DNA of 13,526 nt, taken from positions 1 through 13,526 of the forward strand of contig JAFDHS010000007.1 of assembly GCA_019308655.1 (NCBI GenBank), in the 5' to 3' direction. Made by a program: the position numbers and the translations under genes. Under the pieces are notes generated by a model. It had not been told where the DNA came from, searched no databases, and was given only the letters and a program-made list of their open reading frames with translations. The DNA comes from Deltaproteobacteria bacterium (lineage in GTDB: Bacteria; Desulfobacterota; Desulfobacteria; Desulfobacterales; JAFDHS01). Of the stretch, positions 13,350 to 13,526 are shown piece by piece. Numbering within the stretch: the first letter of the stretch is position 1; every line of letters starts with the position of its first letter.

Positions 13350-13387
13350 AAGATTCGTGGCTGTGATACGAAAGGTATCTTGCAAGG

Positions 13388-13526
13388 GTCAACTACCCCT
13401 CCTGAATCATAGATTCAGAAGGGGCTTGCAAAAGCCCAGGTTGACTACATTCAGCCACCAGCTTTAGCTGATGGGGCTACGTTACTCAGGAATATATAGG
13501 CACTTCAGGATGATGCCCAAGTCCTG
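13388..13526 (-). mobile_element. Probable right end of an IS200/IS605-type element (partial)
   Basis: A dense set of hairpins lies at the right edge. Hairpin A: CCCCT-c-CTGAATC / GATTCAG-a-AGGGG at 13396-13424. Hairpin B: GGGCTT / AAGCCC with a 4-nt loop at 13422-13437, sharing three G with A. Hairpin C: CAGCT / AGCTG at 13459-13470, with outer AGCC / GGCT. On the minus strand A is followed directly by GTAGTTGAC (about 13388-13396), the form typical of IS200/IS605 right ends, where a foot hairpin precedes the cleavage motif. GTTGAC at 13440-13445 is complementary to GTCAAC at 13388-13393. All three minus-strand frames entering from the edge stop within about 15 codons, so at most a transposase or TnpB C-terminus is present. 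If TnpB-associated, this stretch would be the scaffold of an omega-RNA. Family assignment is inference; the element body is outside the window. Confidence 0.4.

Overview
The window is a chromosomal housekeeping segment, almost all of it on the minus strand, from a Gram-negative bacterium. The proteins resemble those of Desulfobacterota (sulfate-reducer type). That placement is an inference from the coaE-rho-rpmE-prfA gene order, a short N-acetylglutamate-synthase-like GNAT with the CxxC...CDE tail, and general protein resemblance; no 16S or other marker is present. No rRNA, tRNA or CRISPR array was seen.

Region 1 (1-4860, minus strand). Reading right to left: a His-rich small protein and a two-CBS-domain protein form a pair closed by a clear intrinsic terminator. 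Next come coaE, a 550-bp AT-rich gap, then rho, rpmE and prfA, with prfA cut by the left edge just after its GGQ motif. These genes cover CoA synthesis, transcription termination and translation termination. The upstream-most GTG proposed for coaE lies inside the terminator loop of the preceding gene, so the start was moved to the ATG at 3644.

Region 2 (4866-5363). This is the only clear plus-strand gene: a GNAT acetyltransferase of the short ArgA type. Its TTGACA/AATAAT promoter sits so close to the ATG that the mRNA may be leaderless. Its stop codon overlaps the stop codon of the convergent neighbour.

Region 3 (5360-13015, minus strand). A tight seven-gene run reads gyrA, gpsA, radC, a 97-aa four-cysteine protein, pgk, a TVP38/TMEM64 membrane protein and a 369-aa protein of unknown family. 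Junctions include an ATGA overlap and a TAAATG junction. It joins DNA topology, DNA repair, glycolysis and phospholipid precursor synthesis in one probable transcription unit, insulated upstream by an intrinsic terminator at 13060-13085.

Region 4 (13016-13526). No long ORF is present. The region holds the gyrA leader, a plausible plus-strand promoter, a four-codon minicistron with a strong Shine-Dalgarno beside a GC hairpin, and a cluster of hairpins from 13388 to the right edge. The cluster looks like the right end of an IS200/IS605-type element, whose body, and any TnpB/omega-RNA, would lie outside the window. This is the most interesting part, and it is inference.
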